Positions 10,298 through 19,398 of a stretch of 64,000 nt of DNA are shown here, one piece after another (the first letter of the stretch is position 1; every line of letters begins with the position of its first letter). The notes beneath the pieces were generated by a model. That model was not told the DNA's origin and did no database searches. It worked only from the letters and a program-made list of their open reading frames with translations. The position numbers and the translations under genes were made by a program. The stretch spans positions 1 to 64,000 of the forward strand of contig NZ_NNBK01000002.1 of assembly GCF_002803075.1 (NCBI RefSeq), in the 5' to 3' direction. The stretch comes from Streptomyces sp. CB01373. Lineage in GTDB: Bacteria; Actinomycetota; Actinomycetes; Streptomycetales; Streptomycetaceae.

Positions 10298-11257
10298 TCA
10301 GTTTCCCTCGCTGTCGTCCGGCCGCACCGCGATGTGGTCGGGTTCCAGCTCCAGCGCCACCCGGTCACGCATCCCCAGGGCCCGCGTGTACTCGGCGGGC
10401 AGCTGCAGACGGCCGGCCCGGTCGAGCATGGCGTACTCGCGGCTCACCAGCGTCTCGTCGCCGGTCGCCGCGTCCACCTCGCTGCGGCGCAGCACCTCGG
10501 TGGAGGTGCGGCCGTCGCGGATGGCGACCGTGCGACGGACCTCGCCGGCGACCGTCTGGTCGTGGGTGACGATGACGACGGTCGTGCCCAGACGCTCGTT
10601 GGCGGTGCGGAAGGCGGCGAAGATCTGCTCGCCGGTGTGGGAGTCCAGTTCGCCGGTGGGCTCGTCGGCGAGCAGCACCGCCGGGTTGTTGGCGAGGGCC
10701 ACCGCGATCGCCACCCGCTGCTGCTGCCCGCCCGACATCTGGTGCGGGCGGCGGTCCCGGCAGTCGCCCACCCCCAGCAACTCCAGTAGTTCCACGGCGC
10801 GTTCGGCCTTGGCGCGGCGGCTTCGCCCGCGGTCGCCGGACAACTGCATGGGTAGTTCGACGTTCTGTGTCGCCGTCAGGTACGGCAGCAGGTTGCGGGC
10901 GGTCTGCTGCCAGACGAAGCCGACGACCTCGCGGCGGTAGCGCAGACGGTCCTTCGCGGTCATGGCGAGCAGGTCGTGGTCCCCGACCCGGGCCGCGCCC
11001 GCTGTGGGCGTGTCCAGCCCGGCGAGGATGTTCATCAGGGTGGACTTGCCGCTGCCGGAGGCGCCGACGAGGGCCATCAGCTCGCCCTCGCGGACCAGCA
11101 GGTCCAGGCCTTGGAGGGCCTGGACCTCCACGCCGTCGGCGGTGAAGATGCGGACCAGGCGGTCGCAGCTGATCACCGCGTCGTGGCCGTAGGCCGGGCG
11201 TGTGCGGCTCGCGGTGGCGCGCTCGGCCAGGTCGGCCAGCGTGGGGTTCGTCGTCAT
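10298..11257 (-). CDS. MacB/LolD-type ABC ATPase with C-terminal AbrB-like domain
   Basis: A 319-residue ATPase for the two FtsX-type permeases upstream. Motifs are Walker A GASGSGKST, signature MSGGQQQRVAI, Walker B AVLLADEPTGELD and the switch VTHD. Most such ATPases end near residue 230. This one continues, and residues about 274-312 (from YAMLDRAGRLQLPAEYTRALGM to VALELEPDHIAVRP) read as an AbrB/MazE-like swapped-hairpin module, usually a DNA-binding or dimerisation fold. The ATG at 11257 has AGGAGAG upstream. It is the last gene of a three-gene operon. The ATPase call is firm and the AbrB call is by eye. Confidence 0.9.
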   Translation of the reverse strand: MTTNPTLADLAERATASRTRPAYGHDAVISCDRLVRIFTADGVEVQALQGLDLLVREGELMALVGASGSGKSTLMNILAGLDTPTAGAARVGDHDLLAMTAKDRLRYRREVVGFVWQQTARNLLPYLTATQNVELPMQLSGDRGRSRRAKAERAVELLELLGVGDCRDRRPHQMSGGQQQRVAIAVALANNPAVLLADEPTGELDSHTGEQIFAAFRTANERLGTTVVIVTHDQTVAGEVRRTVAIRDGRTSTEVLRRSEVDAATGDETLVSREYAMLDRAGRLQLPAEYTRALGMRDRVALELEPDHIAVRPDDSEGN

Positions 11258-11309
11258 CGGGGCTCTCCTGCGCGGCGGCTACTGCGGCTGTGGCGGTCGT
11301 CCGGTCGGT

Positions 11310-14069
11310 TCATCTCGCGTCTCCCGCTCTCAGCTCCCGCACCGATCCCCTGCGTCCCGTCCACCACGCCTGGCCCACGGCGATGCCCACCGTCAGCAGC
11401 AGCACGGCCACGGCCGGCAGGGCCAGCGAGAGCGGGTCGGTCCGCAGCTCGTTCCCGTCGGCGGACAGCGCCGACGACGGCAGCGCGACGGCCGTCAGGT
11501 CGATGCCGGGGGAGAGCAGCAGGACGGTCGCCCAGCCCGTCAGCGCTCCGCCCGCCGCGGCGAGCAGCGCCTGGGGCAGCGACTCCAGGACGAGCAGGCG
11601 GCGGCCCTGCGCGCGGGTGAGGCCCATGGTGCGCAGGCGGGCGAGGAGCGCGGCCCGCTCGGGGGCGGCCCGCAGCAGTGCGAGGAGCAGCGCCAGGACG
11701 GCGTAGCCGGCACCGGCGGCCACTGCCACCGTGTAGATGCGCTCGGCGCCGGACTGGAGGGGCGAGTCGACGTACTCACCGCGTTCCCCGGCCCGCGTCG
11801 TCACGGACGTCTTCGTGCCTGCCGCCCGGCGCAGGGCGCCCGCCTCGAGGTGGTCGCCGGTCAGCAGCAGCGCGCTCGTACGGGCCTTCTCGCGGCTCAG
11901 CCCGGCCCGGTCCACGACCAGGAAGTCGGTGCCGATGACGGCCGGAGTCCGGTCCCGGACGACGGCGATCCGGATGCTCACCTCGGTCCCGTCGCCGAGC
12001 TGCAGCGACAACGGCTGGGTGCCGTACTTCTCGGCGACCGATGGGGAGGACAGTGCCGGCAGCGGAGCCCCGGAGTCGGCGGGCCGCCGCAACTGCTCCT
12101 CGGGGAAGGCGCCGAGCCCGGTGCGTTCGGCCAGGGACGCGTAGGCCGCCGGGTCGACGCCCGCCACGGATGTCCGCGCGTTCGTCCCGGTCTTGGCCTG
12201 GTAGTCCATGCTCACTTCGGTGAGTGTCCGCACGCCCGGTGTCCGGCGGATCCGGTCGGACAGCCCGTCCGGCAGCGGTTCGGTGCCCTCGACGCGGGCG
12301 TCGGCGCCGACGGCGAGCAGCGCCGCCTGGTCGCGGGCCCCGGCCACCCCGGCCAGTACGGAGCCGCCGAAGGCGGCGGTGGTGAGCGCGGTCAGCAGTG
12401 CCAGCAGGGGCAGCACCGACGGGACGGACGTGCGGCCCGCGCGGGCCAGGGACAGATGGCCCACCACCCCGCGCAGCCGGCCGGCCGGACGCATCAGCCA
12501 GCGCAGCGGCCACGGGTACAGGCGGACCAGCACCAGGGCCGCGATCACAGCCACCAGCACCGGTGCCAGGGACACCAGTTGGCCTCCCGAACCGTCCGAG
12601 GCGCCGGCGTCCTCGGCGGAACCCGCGACCCCGTACCGCCGCAGTGCCTCCACCGCTGCCGCCGCGATCACCAGCAGCGTCAGCTCGGCGACCGTACGGC
12701 GCTGGGAGGGACGTACGGACACCGTGTCCTCGCGCGGTCCGTGGACGCGGACCGCGCGGTGCGCGATCACGGCGCGTACGGGCAGCGCGGCACAGGCGAC
12801 GACGGTGACCACGGCGGCCGCGAGTACGGCGTAACCCGGACGGCCCCCGGGGACGGCGAGCAGGGCCGCACCCAGTCCGAGCGCCCCGGCGGGCACGGCG
12901 ACCACCGCCGTCTCGGCGAGCAGCCGGCCCGCCAGACCGGGCAGGGAGGCGCCGCGGGCGCGCAGCAGGGTGAGTTCGAGGCGGCGGCGGTCGGCGGCCA
13001 GGCCGCCGGCCATCAGCAGGACCACGGCGGCGACCGTCGCGCTGCCGAACGCGGCGACCGCGACCAGCGGCGTGATGCCGGAGCTCAGCCGGCTGTAGGA
13101 CAGGAGGACGTCGTCGAGGCCGGTGTCCACCTGTGCGGCGGGATCGGTGGCCGCACGCATGCGCACCAGGCCCGGCCCGGACTTCAGGCTCGCGACCGCG
13201 GACTTCAGGCCCTCCAGGTCGTGGGCGTGCAGGGAGCGGGGGTCGGGGGCCACCTGCCAGTAGCGCAGGGGGTTCCCCGCGGTGCCCGTCAGGGCGGGGG
13301 CGGCCTCGGACGGCAGGAGCAGGGCGCCGAGCCAGTACTTCGGTGGTTCCGGACTGTCCGAGAGCACCTCCATCAGGGCCGGCGTGCGCAGCAGCGGCAC
13401 GGTCGACCAGTAGGCGCCGTCGGGCTCGCGCGGGGTGAGGATGCCGGTGACGCGGACCACGAGCGGCGGGCCGGACATGGCGGGTACGTGGATGACCGAA
13501 CCCACCTTGATGTGCAGGCTCCTGGCCGTCGCGGCGCTCACGGCGGCCTCCACGTCCAGGGTCGAGGCCGTCACCCGCCCGGTCGCCCGCGGCAGCCGGC
13601 CCTCGCGCACCGAGGAGTGCTCGGCCAGCCCGCCGGGCGCGACCAGGCGCACCTTCGCGGGCAGCCCGCTGGGCTGGGGGATCCAGGGGTCGTGGACGGC
13701 GAGGGCGGTGACGTTCGTGACCCCGTACGACGACTGGCCGGGGTCGGCGACCAGCGGGCGCGGGACGGTGTCGAGGACCTTGGCCTGCTGCCGGCCCAGG
13801 GTGGGCGGCAGCAGTGCCTGCTCACGCTGCCGGTCCGAGGCCTCGGCGTCGGGCAACGGGGCGTACATCGTGAAGCTGGTGCGCGGCGGGGTCGCCCGGT
13901 CGACGGCCTGCGCCAGACCGGCGTTCTCGTACCGGTCGAGCGCGCGGGGGAACGCGGCCGCCAGGCACGCGGTCAGTGCGACCAGCAGGGCGAGGGCGGC
14001 CGCGGCACCCGGCGAGGTGCGCAGGCGTACCCGGACCCAGGCGGGAGTGACGGCGTTCAGCTCACTCAC
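11310..14069 (-). CDS. Large FtsX/MacB-type ABC permease 2
   Basis: A 919-residue permease. One N-terminal TM helix (near residue 25) is followed by a large extracytoplasmic region of about 300 residues. A block of hydrophobic helices from about residue 330 to 560, a second extracytoplasmic domain, and three C-terminal helices complete it. This is the duplicated FtsX arrangement typical of big actinobacterial exporters. GTG at 14069 overlaps the stop of the upstream permease gene by eight bases, so translation is coupled. The substrate is unknown. MacB-like systems pull substrates from the outer leaflet or drive a cell-wall enzyme rather than pump through a channel, so lipid, peptide or envelope maintenance is plausible. 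Confidence 0.87.
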   Translation of the reverse strand: MSELNAVTPAWVRVRLRTSPGAAAALALLVALTACLAAAFPRALDRYENAGLAQAVDRATPPRTSFTMYAPLPDAEASDRQREQALLPPTLGRQQAKVLDTVPRPLVADPGQSSYGVTNVTALAVHDPWIPQPSGLPAKVRLVAPGGLAEHSSVREGRLPRATGRVTASTLDVEAAVSAATARSLHIKVGSVIHVPAMSGPPLVVRVTGILTPREPDGAYWSTVPLLRTPALMEVLSDSPEPPKYWLGALLLPSEAAPALTGTAGNPLRYWQVAPDPRSLHAHDLEGLKSAVASLKSGPGLVRMRAATDPAAQVDTGLDDVLLSYSRLSSGITPLVAVAAFGSATVAAVVLLMAGGLAADRRRLELTLLRARGASLPGLAGRLLAETAVVAVPAGALGLGAALLAVPGGRPGYAVLAAAVVTVVACAALPVRAVIAHRAVRVHGPREDTVSVRPSQRRTVAELTLLVIAAAAVEALRRYGVAGSAEDAGASDGSGGQLVSLAPVLVAVIAALVLVRLYPWPLRWLMRPAGRLRGVVGHLSLARAGRTSVPSVLPLLALLTALTTAAFGGSVLAGVAGARDQAALLAVGADARVEGTEPLPDGLSDRIRRTPGVRTLTEVSMDYQAKTGTNARTSVAGVDPAAYASLAERTGLGAFPEEQLRRPADSGAPLPALSSPSVAEKYGTQPLSLQLGDGTEVSIRIAVVRDRTPAVIGTDFLVVDRAGLSREKARTSALLLTGDHLEAGALRRAAGTKTSVTTRAGERGEYVDSPLQSGAERIYTVAVAAGAGYAVLALLLALLRAAPERAALLARLRTMGLTRAQGRRLLVLESLPQALLAAAGGALTGWATVLLLSPGIDLTAVALPSSALSADGNELRTDPLSLALPAVAVLLLTVGIAVGQAWWTGRRGSVRELRAGDAR

Positions 14070-17000
14070 CTCCGCGGTCTCGAAGGGACAGCGCCGGGTC
14101 GGGCCGGCGCAGGATCAGCACCGCCGTGACGACGAGCGGCGCGGCGGCGACGGCCGCGAGCAGCAGGGCCACCCGGGCGGCCGGCAGTTCGACCAGGACG
14201 GCCGGCAGCGGTTTCGTGGCCTGCCCGGTCAGCACGATCAGCGGGATCACGGCGCGGGCCAGCACGGCCCCCAGGGCCGCGCCGACCGCCACCGCCAGGG
14301 CCACCAGCACGCCCTGCTCGGCGGCGAGCGTCCGGGCCAGTTGGCGGCGCGGGGTGCCGAGCGCGCGCAGGACGGCGAACTCGGCGTCGCGCTCCCTCCT
14401 GGTCCCGACCGCGCCGACCACGAAGCCGACGGCGGCCAGTGCCGCCGCGACCACGGCGGCCGCGGTGAAGGCGGCCGCCGGCCCGGCACCGAACGGGTCG
14501 TCGCGCAACTGGTCGGCGATCTCGTCCCGCACGATCACCTGCTCCGGGTCGACGTCGGGCAGGGCCCGCAGGACCGCGGCCACGTCCGCCGACCGGTGGG
14601 GGTCGGTGCGCAGCCACCATTCGGTGGGCGCGGCCCGGCCGCCGGAGCCCGACTGGAGCAGCCGGTTGTACGAACGCAGGTCCAACAGCAGACCTCCGCC
14701 GTCGTGCACGGCGTCCGGGGAACCGCCTTGTTCGCCGGCGCCCGTGGTCGGCAGCGCCCGTACCGCACGCACGATCCGGACCGGAACGCTCTGGCCGGCG
14801 ACGGTCACGTCCACCCGCTGCCCCTCGTGGGCGCTCGTGGACTCCAGGAAGCGGTCGGTCGCCACGGCCGCGATCTCCGGCTGCGCGGGCTGCGCCACCT
14901 GGAGCTGCACCGTCACCGTGCCCGAGGCCCGGACCTGGTCGTGCGGCACGTATCCGGTGCCGTAGGTGACGGTCAGCGGGCGGGCGGACGTCACGGCTGC
15001 CTTGGCCGGGGCGGCGTCGGCGGGAGGCGAGGCGTTGGTGCTGACGGCCGAGGTCGCCATCCAGGCCGTCGGCGCGCTCAGGCGCCGTACCGTCCCGTCG
15101 GTGCCGGTGGCGGTCGCCCCGGAGACGGTGAGGTGGTGCCGCTCGGCGACGTCGAAGGGCTGGCTCAGGGACAGGTCGAGGCCGACGAGGGTGAGAGGCC
15201 CGATGCCCGCGGGGAGGTCCAGGTCCAGGGGGTGGGAGCGGCCGTCGGCGGGCAGGGTGCCCATCGGCACGCGGTACAGCGCCCCGCGGTCGTCCTCGAC
15301 GGTGACCGCCAGGTCCACCGTCATCCTCGTAGCGGAGCCGCGGATGCCGGCCGTCAGCCGCAGGCGGGCCGTCCCGGCGGGCACCTTCAGGCCTGCCGTC
15401 GGGTTCTTCGGGGCGAGCCCCGACGGCAGCGACCGCACCGGCTGCGACGCCAGGTCGGAGCGCATCAGCAGCGTGTCCGACGCGTTCGCGGTGTCCAGCG
15501 CGATCAGGGTCGCGGTGCGGTCGCCGGCCAGCGGCAGCGGGGCGCGGACGGCGGGGGCGGCGGAGCGCACGTGCGGGACGGCCGCGTACTGCTCGGTGCG
15601 GCCGAGTTCCCCCTCGCCGGCGGCCAGCACGCGCACCGGCGCACCCGCACGGAAGTCGGCCTGGTCGTCCTGCGAACGGTTCCAGGAGGCGTCCTGACCG
15701 ATCGCCAGCATGCCCAGCGCGACGGCGAGCACGAGCAGCAGCACCGGCCCGGCGCCGCGCATCGGGCGGCGGCTGAACTGCCAGCCCGCCAGTGCGGCCG
15801 GCAGCCCGCGGCCCCCGGTCGCACGGCGCTCGGCCAGCCGGGCCACCGGCGGCAGCAGTCGCAGCGTCAGTACCGTTCCGGCCAGCAGGGCCAGCGCGGG
15901 CGCGACGACCAGCAGCGGGTCGATGCCGAGCGTGCCCGTGAGGTCGCCGCCGACCGCGCCGGAGGAGTGCCGGCTCAACTGCCAGTACGCCACACCGGCC
16001 ACCGCCAGCAGACCCAGGTCCGCGCCGGCGCGCAGCGGCGCGGGCAGCGGACGGGACCGCGGTCCTGCCGCGAACGACGAGGTCAGCGCGGGCAGCGTCA
16101 CCGCCATCGCACAGCCGAGGGCCACGGCAGCCGCCACCAGCCAGACCGCGGGACGCCCGGTCGTGGAGATGTCCGGGTGCAGTCCGATCCGGGCCAGGGC
16201 GCCCTGCCCGGCCAGCAGCCCGGTCAGCGGCCCCGCCAGCAGCGGCGCGCAGGCCACGGCGGGCACGGCGAGCAGCAGCGCCTCCGTCGCGGCCAGGCCC
16301 GCGAGCCGGGCACGGGAGCCGCCGCGGGCCCGCAGCAGGCGTGTCTCCGCGCCGCGCTCGGTGCTCAGCAGCCGGGCCACCAGCAGCAGCGCGTAGCCGG
16401 CCAGCAGCGCCAGTTGGACCGCGGCGATCAGGAGGGTCGAGCGGGCCACGAGCAGCGAGCGGTCGATCCGGTCGAGGACGTCGGGCAGCGAGCTCGTGAC
16501 CTCCGGTGTGCCGCTCACCACGGTGGACTCCCGCAGTGACGCCGCGCTCTCGCGCACCGCGTCGCGCAGCGCCCCGATCCGTCCGGTCGTCAGCGTGGAG
16601 AAGTCCGCCGACGCCTGCCACGCGCTCTGCCCCGCGCTCAGCCTGTCGCCGTCGACGACGCCGGGATCGGTCAGCAGCGGCCCGTACATCGTGAAGCCGA
16701 TCTTGCGGACGCCCCGGCCGTCCATCTCGTCCAGCCGCCAGTACGGCGCGTCGGCGTGAGTGGGGCGGTAGATCCCGGTGATCCGTGCGTGGACCTTCCC
16801 GCCGCCGAGGCGGTCGGTGAGGGCGAACCGGGCACCGGCCTTCAGACCGAGGCGCTGCGCGGCGGTCTGCGGCAGCGCGACCTCGACGTCACCCGTCGCC
16901 GTCGCGCTGGGCAGGCGTCCGGAGACGAGCCGCACCTGCGTGGGGTCCAGGGCCGCGAAGTAGGTCAGGTCCGGCTCGTCGGCGGAGGCGTCCCTCGCTT

Positions 17001-17373
17001 CGGCGGAGTCGGGAGCCTGCGGGAGAGTTGCCGGGGGCCGCAGGGACAGCGGCAGACCGTAGGGGCCGGAGCGCACCAGGGGGCGCACGGTGACCGGCAG
17101 TCCGTCGAAGGCCTCACGGGCCTGCTCGCGTACTTCGGCGTCGGCGGCCGTGCGCCCCTCGGACTGCGTTTCGCCGCGGACCACCAGGGTGGTGTCGGCG
17201 GCGTTGCGCGGGTCCCGCAGGGAGTGGCGCAGCGCCGCGTCGCCGATCGCGCCCGAGTAGGCGGTGAGCGTCGCCAGCACCGCCGTGGTCAGCAGGACCG
17301 TGAGCAGAGCGGCGGCCAGCGGCAGCCGGTGCGCCCGTGCCCGCAGCAGGACGAATCCCGTGAACCCCGCCAC
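14062..17373 (-). CDS. Large FtsX/MacB-type ABC permease 1
   Basis: A 1103-residue permease and first gene of the operon. The layout repeats that of its neighbour: an N-terminal TM (AALLTVLLTTAVLATLTAYSG), a long outer domain, and a TM block near residues 310-540 including LLIAAVQLALLAGYALLLV. A second outer domain and three C-terminal helices within the last 250 residues follow. Both permeases share the phrase TMYGPLL/TMYAPLP and the PYW/AYW motif near residue 210, which suggests an internal duplication of the pair. The GTG at 17373 follows GGGGGAG. With the ATPase it should form a heterodimeric exporter or mechanotransmission complex. Confidence 0.87.
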   Translation of the reverse strand: MAGFTGFVLLRARAHRLPLAAALLTVLLTTAVLATLTAYSGAIGDAALRHSLRDPRNAADTTLVVRGETQSEGRTAADAEVREQAREAFDGLPVTVRPLVRSGPYGLPLSLRPPATLPQAPDSAEARDASADEPDLTYFAALDPTQVRLVSGRLPSATATGDVEVALPQTAAQRLGLKAGARFALTDRLGGGKVHARITGIYRPTHADAPYWRLDEMDGRGVRKIGFTMYGPLLTDPGVVDGDRLSAGQSAWQASADFSTLTTGRIGALRDAVRESAASLRESTVVSGTPEVTSSLPDVLDRIDRSLLVARSTLLIAAVQLALLAGYALLLVARLLSTERGAETRLLRARGGSRARLAGLAATEALLLAVPAVACAPLLAGPLTGLLAGQGALARIGLHPDISTTGRPAVWLVAAAVALGCAMAVTLPALTSSFAAGPRSRPLPAPLRAGADLGLLAVAGVAYWQLSRHSSGAVGGDLTGTLGIDPLLVVAPALALLAGTVLTLRLLPPVARLAERRATGGRGLPAALAGWQFSRRPMRGAGPVLLLVLAVALGMLAIGQDASWNRSQDDQADFRAGAPVRVLAAGEGELGRTEQYAAVPHVRSAAPAVRAPLPLAGDRTATLIALDTANASDTLLMRSDLASQPVRSLPSGLAPKNPTAGLKVPAGTARLRLTAGIRGSATRMTVDLAVTVEDDRGALYRVPMGTLPADGRSHPLDLDLPAGIGPLTLVGLDLSLSQPFDVAERHHLTVSGATATGTDGTVRRLSAPTAWMATSAVSTNASPPADAAPAKAAVTSARPLTVTYGTGYVPHDQVRASGTVTVQLQVAQPAQPEIAAVATDRFLESTSAHEGQRVDVTVAGQSVPVRIVRAVRALPTTGAGEQGGSPDAVHDGGGLLLDLRSYNRLLQSGSGGRAAPTEWWLRTDPHRSADVAAVLRALPDVDPEQVIVRDEIADQLRDDPFGAGPAAAFTAAAVVAAALAAVGFVVGAVGTRRERDAEFAVLRALGTPRRQLARTLAAEQGVLVALAVAVGAALGAVLARAVIPLIVLTGQATKPLPAVLVELPAARVALLLAAVAAAPLVVTAVLILRRPDPALSLRDRGGE

Positions 17374-17526
17374 CCGGCTCCCCCTGCCGTTGTCCAGATC
17401 TTTGCGCTGATGTTGTCAGAGGGGACACGGCGCGGGTAAGCGGTGGTCGGCCGAGTTTGACCGGATCGTGATCGGATTCCGGCGCCGAACGACCGGAATC
17501 CGGTACTCAGGTTCCTGTGCGGTGGC

Positions 17527-17931
17527 TCAGTCGGGCGTGTTCACCATCGACGCCGCCGCGTACGTGAGGTAGTTCCACAGCGTCTGCTCGTGCTCCTGCG
17601 ACAGGCCGAGCTCGTCGACGGCCACTCGCATGTGCCGCAGCCAGGCGTCGTGCGCCGCCCGGTCGACCCGGAAGGGCGCGTGCCGCATCCGCAGCCGCGG
17701 GTGGCCGCGCCGCTCCCCGTACGTCGTCGGACCGCCCCAGTACTGGATCAGGAACAGCCGCAGCCGCTCCTCGGCCGGTTCCAGGTCCTCCTCGGGATAC
17801 ATCGCCCGCAGCTCGGGGTCCTGGGCCACCCCCTCGTAGAAACGGTGGACCAGCCGGCGGAAGGTCTCCTCGCCGCCGACCTGCTCGTAGAAGGTCTGCT
17901 CCTGAAGCGTGCCACGCCGAATCTCATTCAC
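17527..17931 (-). CDS. glbO: Truncated haemoglobin, group II (GlbO type)
   Basis: A 134-residue 2-on-2 globin. It has [22 protein letters not shown] (B/E helix start), [18 protein letters not shown], then [11 protein letters not shown], in which the His before APF is the proximal haem ligand. The DAWLRHM segment supplies the conserved Trp of group II. These proteins bind O2 and NO in actinomycetes. The GTG at 17931 gives [12 protein letters not shown]; no alternative start keeps helix A. It stands alone between the ABC operon and the PknG cluster. Confidence 0.9.
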   Translation of the reverse strand: MNEIRRGTLQEQTFYEQVGGEETFRRLVHRFYEGVAQDPELRAMYPEEDLEPAEERLRLFLIQYWGGPTTYGERRGHPRLRMRHAPFRVDRAAHDAWLRHMRVAVDELGLSQEHEQTLWNYLTYAAASMVNTPD

Positions 17932-17969
17932 CCGTCCATGCTCTCAGACGGCCGGACGAGGACCGGAGG

Positions 17970-18000
17970 CCCAGGTCCCTGCCCTGAGGCAGCACCTGGG
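17970..18000 (-). terminator. Probable terminator of the PknG/FHA gene cluster
   Basis: CCCAGGT/ACCTGGG and CTGCC/GGCAG form a bulged stem with loop CTGA, about 40 bases past the FHA gene stop in the direction of transcription. There is no T-run. Confidence 0.45.
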
Positions 18001-18039
18001 ACCGCCGGTCACGGCGTGATCGGCCCGAGGCAGGCGCGG

Positions 18040-19305
18040 CTAGCCGCGCCTGATCGTGATCGTCGTCCACGCGCCCACGTGGACGCGGTCGCCGTCCTGG
18101 AGGGGGACCGGCACGAAGGGCTGGATCGGGTCCTCCGAGCCGTTGACCGTGGTGCCGTTGGTCGAGTTCTGGTCGACCACCGCCCAGCTGCCGTCGGGCT
18201 GCTGGACCAGGACCGCGTGCTGGTGGGAGACGCCCGGGTCCTCCGGCGGGACCGCCAGGTCGATGTCGGGGGTGTCACCGGTGGAGTGCCGGCGGCGGCC
18301 GATGGTGACCTGGTTGCCGGAGAGCGTGCGCTGCTGCTCGGGCGAGTACGCGGGCAGGTTCAGGCCCGCGGCCTCGGGACCCGAGCGGTGCATCATCGCC
18401 ATGAAGTAGTCGCGGTCCGGACCGATCGTCGCCGTCCAGGTCGCGGGCTGCTGCGGGTGCTGCGGGAAGGCCGGTCCCGGCGGGGCCTGGGTGGCACCCG
18501 GCTGCGGGTAGCCGTAGCCGCCCGTCTGGCCGGGACGGCCCGGGACGCCCGGACCGGACGGGCCGCCGGACGGCGGGGAGATCACCCAGTCGTCGTCGGC
18601 GCCGCGCTGCGGCCGGCCCGTCTCCTGCGGGAACACGGGCGGAGCCGGCGGGCCGGACTGCTGGTACATCTGCGGGCCACCACCGGGCGCTCCGGGGGCA
18701 CCGGGCGGCGGCGGAACCGGCCGTGACGGGTCCGTGCCGAAGTTGGGCGGGCCGGGGCGGCCGGGGGGTTCGGTGCCGAAGTTGGGCGGGCCGGGGCGGC
18801 CGGGAGGCTCGGTGCCGAAGTTCGGCGGGCCCGGACGGCCCGGCGGCTCGGTGCCGTAGGGCGGGGCGTGCGGGATCGGCTCGGCGGGCCGGTTCATCTG
18901 GGACGGCCGGGAGCCCTGGTACTCGAAGGTGTCGCCGCCGAAGCCCGGGCCGGGCGGCTGCGGGAAACGAGGGGCGGCACCGGGCGGCGCGGCCGGCGTG
19001 TACGAGGTCGCCGTGTTCGTCAGGAAGTTCCACCGGCACTCCTCGCAGAACGGCGCCCCGCCCTCGCGGGGCGTACGGCACTGCGGGCAGAGCTGCGGCT
19101 CGGAGTCCGGTACGCCGGACAGGTGCGAGTGCCCACCGGGCGCACCCGGGTGGCCGTGGCCGCCGGGCCCCGGCGCGGGCGGGAAGCCGTAGCCCCCGGC
19201 CGGGGGCGGCGGGGGAGGCGGAGGCACGGCACCGGCCATGCGGTGACCGCACACCTCGCACCAGTCGTCGGAACCCGACTGGTGTCCGTTCGGGCAGGTC
19301 GGCAT
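18040..19305 (-). CDS. Zinc-ribbon, FHA-domain protein
   Basis: A 421-residue protein. It opens with a zinc-ribbon-like pair CPNGH..CEVCG at the N-terminus and a second one, CPQCR..CEEC, near residue 75. A Pro/Gly-rich linker follows, with three exact 13-residue repeats (GTEPPGRPGPPNF). It ends in an FHA domain (about 335-420: TIGRRRHS, VSHQHAVL, STNGTTVNG), whose Ser, His and Asn residues bind phosphothreonine. It is the last gene of the PknG cluster. It may read out PknG phosphorylation as GarA does in mycobacteria, but it lacks an obvious N-terminal ETT phosphosite, so it is not GarA itself. The ATG at 19305 is followed directly by the first Cys. Confidence 0.87.
   Translation of the reverse strand: MPTCPNGHQSGSDDWCEVCGHRMAGAVPPPPPPPPAGGYGFPPAPGPGGHGHPGAPGGHSHLSGVPDSEPQLCPQCRTPREGGAPFCEECRWNFLTNTATSYTPAAPPGAAPRFPQPPGPGFGGDTFEYQGSRPSQMNRPAEPIPHAPPYGTEPPGRPGPPNFGTEPPGRPGPPNFGTEPPGRPGPPNFGTDPSRPVPPPPGAPGAPGGGPQMYQQSGPPAPPVFPQETGRPQRGADDDWVISPPSGGPSGPGVPGRPGQTGGYGYPQPGATQAPPGPAFPQHPQQPATWTATIGPDRDYFMAMMHRSGPEAAGLNLPAYSPEQQRTLSGNQVTIGRRRHSTGDTPDIDLAVPPEDPGVSHQHAVLVQQPDGSWAVVDQNSTNGTTVNGSEDPIQPFVPVPLQDGDRVHVGAWTTITIRRG
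18734..18850. repeat. Three 39-bp tandem repeats inside the FHA gene
   Basis: A 39-base unit starting GTGCCGAAGTT occurs three times back to back with exact period. It encodes the 13-residue repeat GTEPPGRPGPPNF in the linker. The copy number could vary between strains. Confidence 0.92.
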
Positions 19306-19398
19306 GTCGGCGCTTCCCCTTCTCCTTCTCCGGCCGCTGCGGCCGGATTCCTCCCACCCCGAGGGGCCGGGCTCGCTGTCCTGTGCGGTGTTCCCGCG

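Noticed and set aside
14066..16621. 851-residue alternative minus frame in the ABC permease
   Set aside because: Same-strand shadow in another frame, with Arg/Ala-rich composition and no membrane helices.
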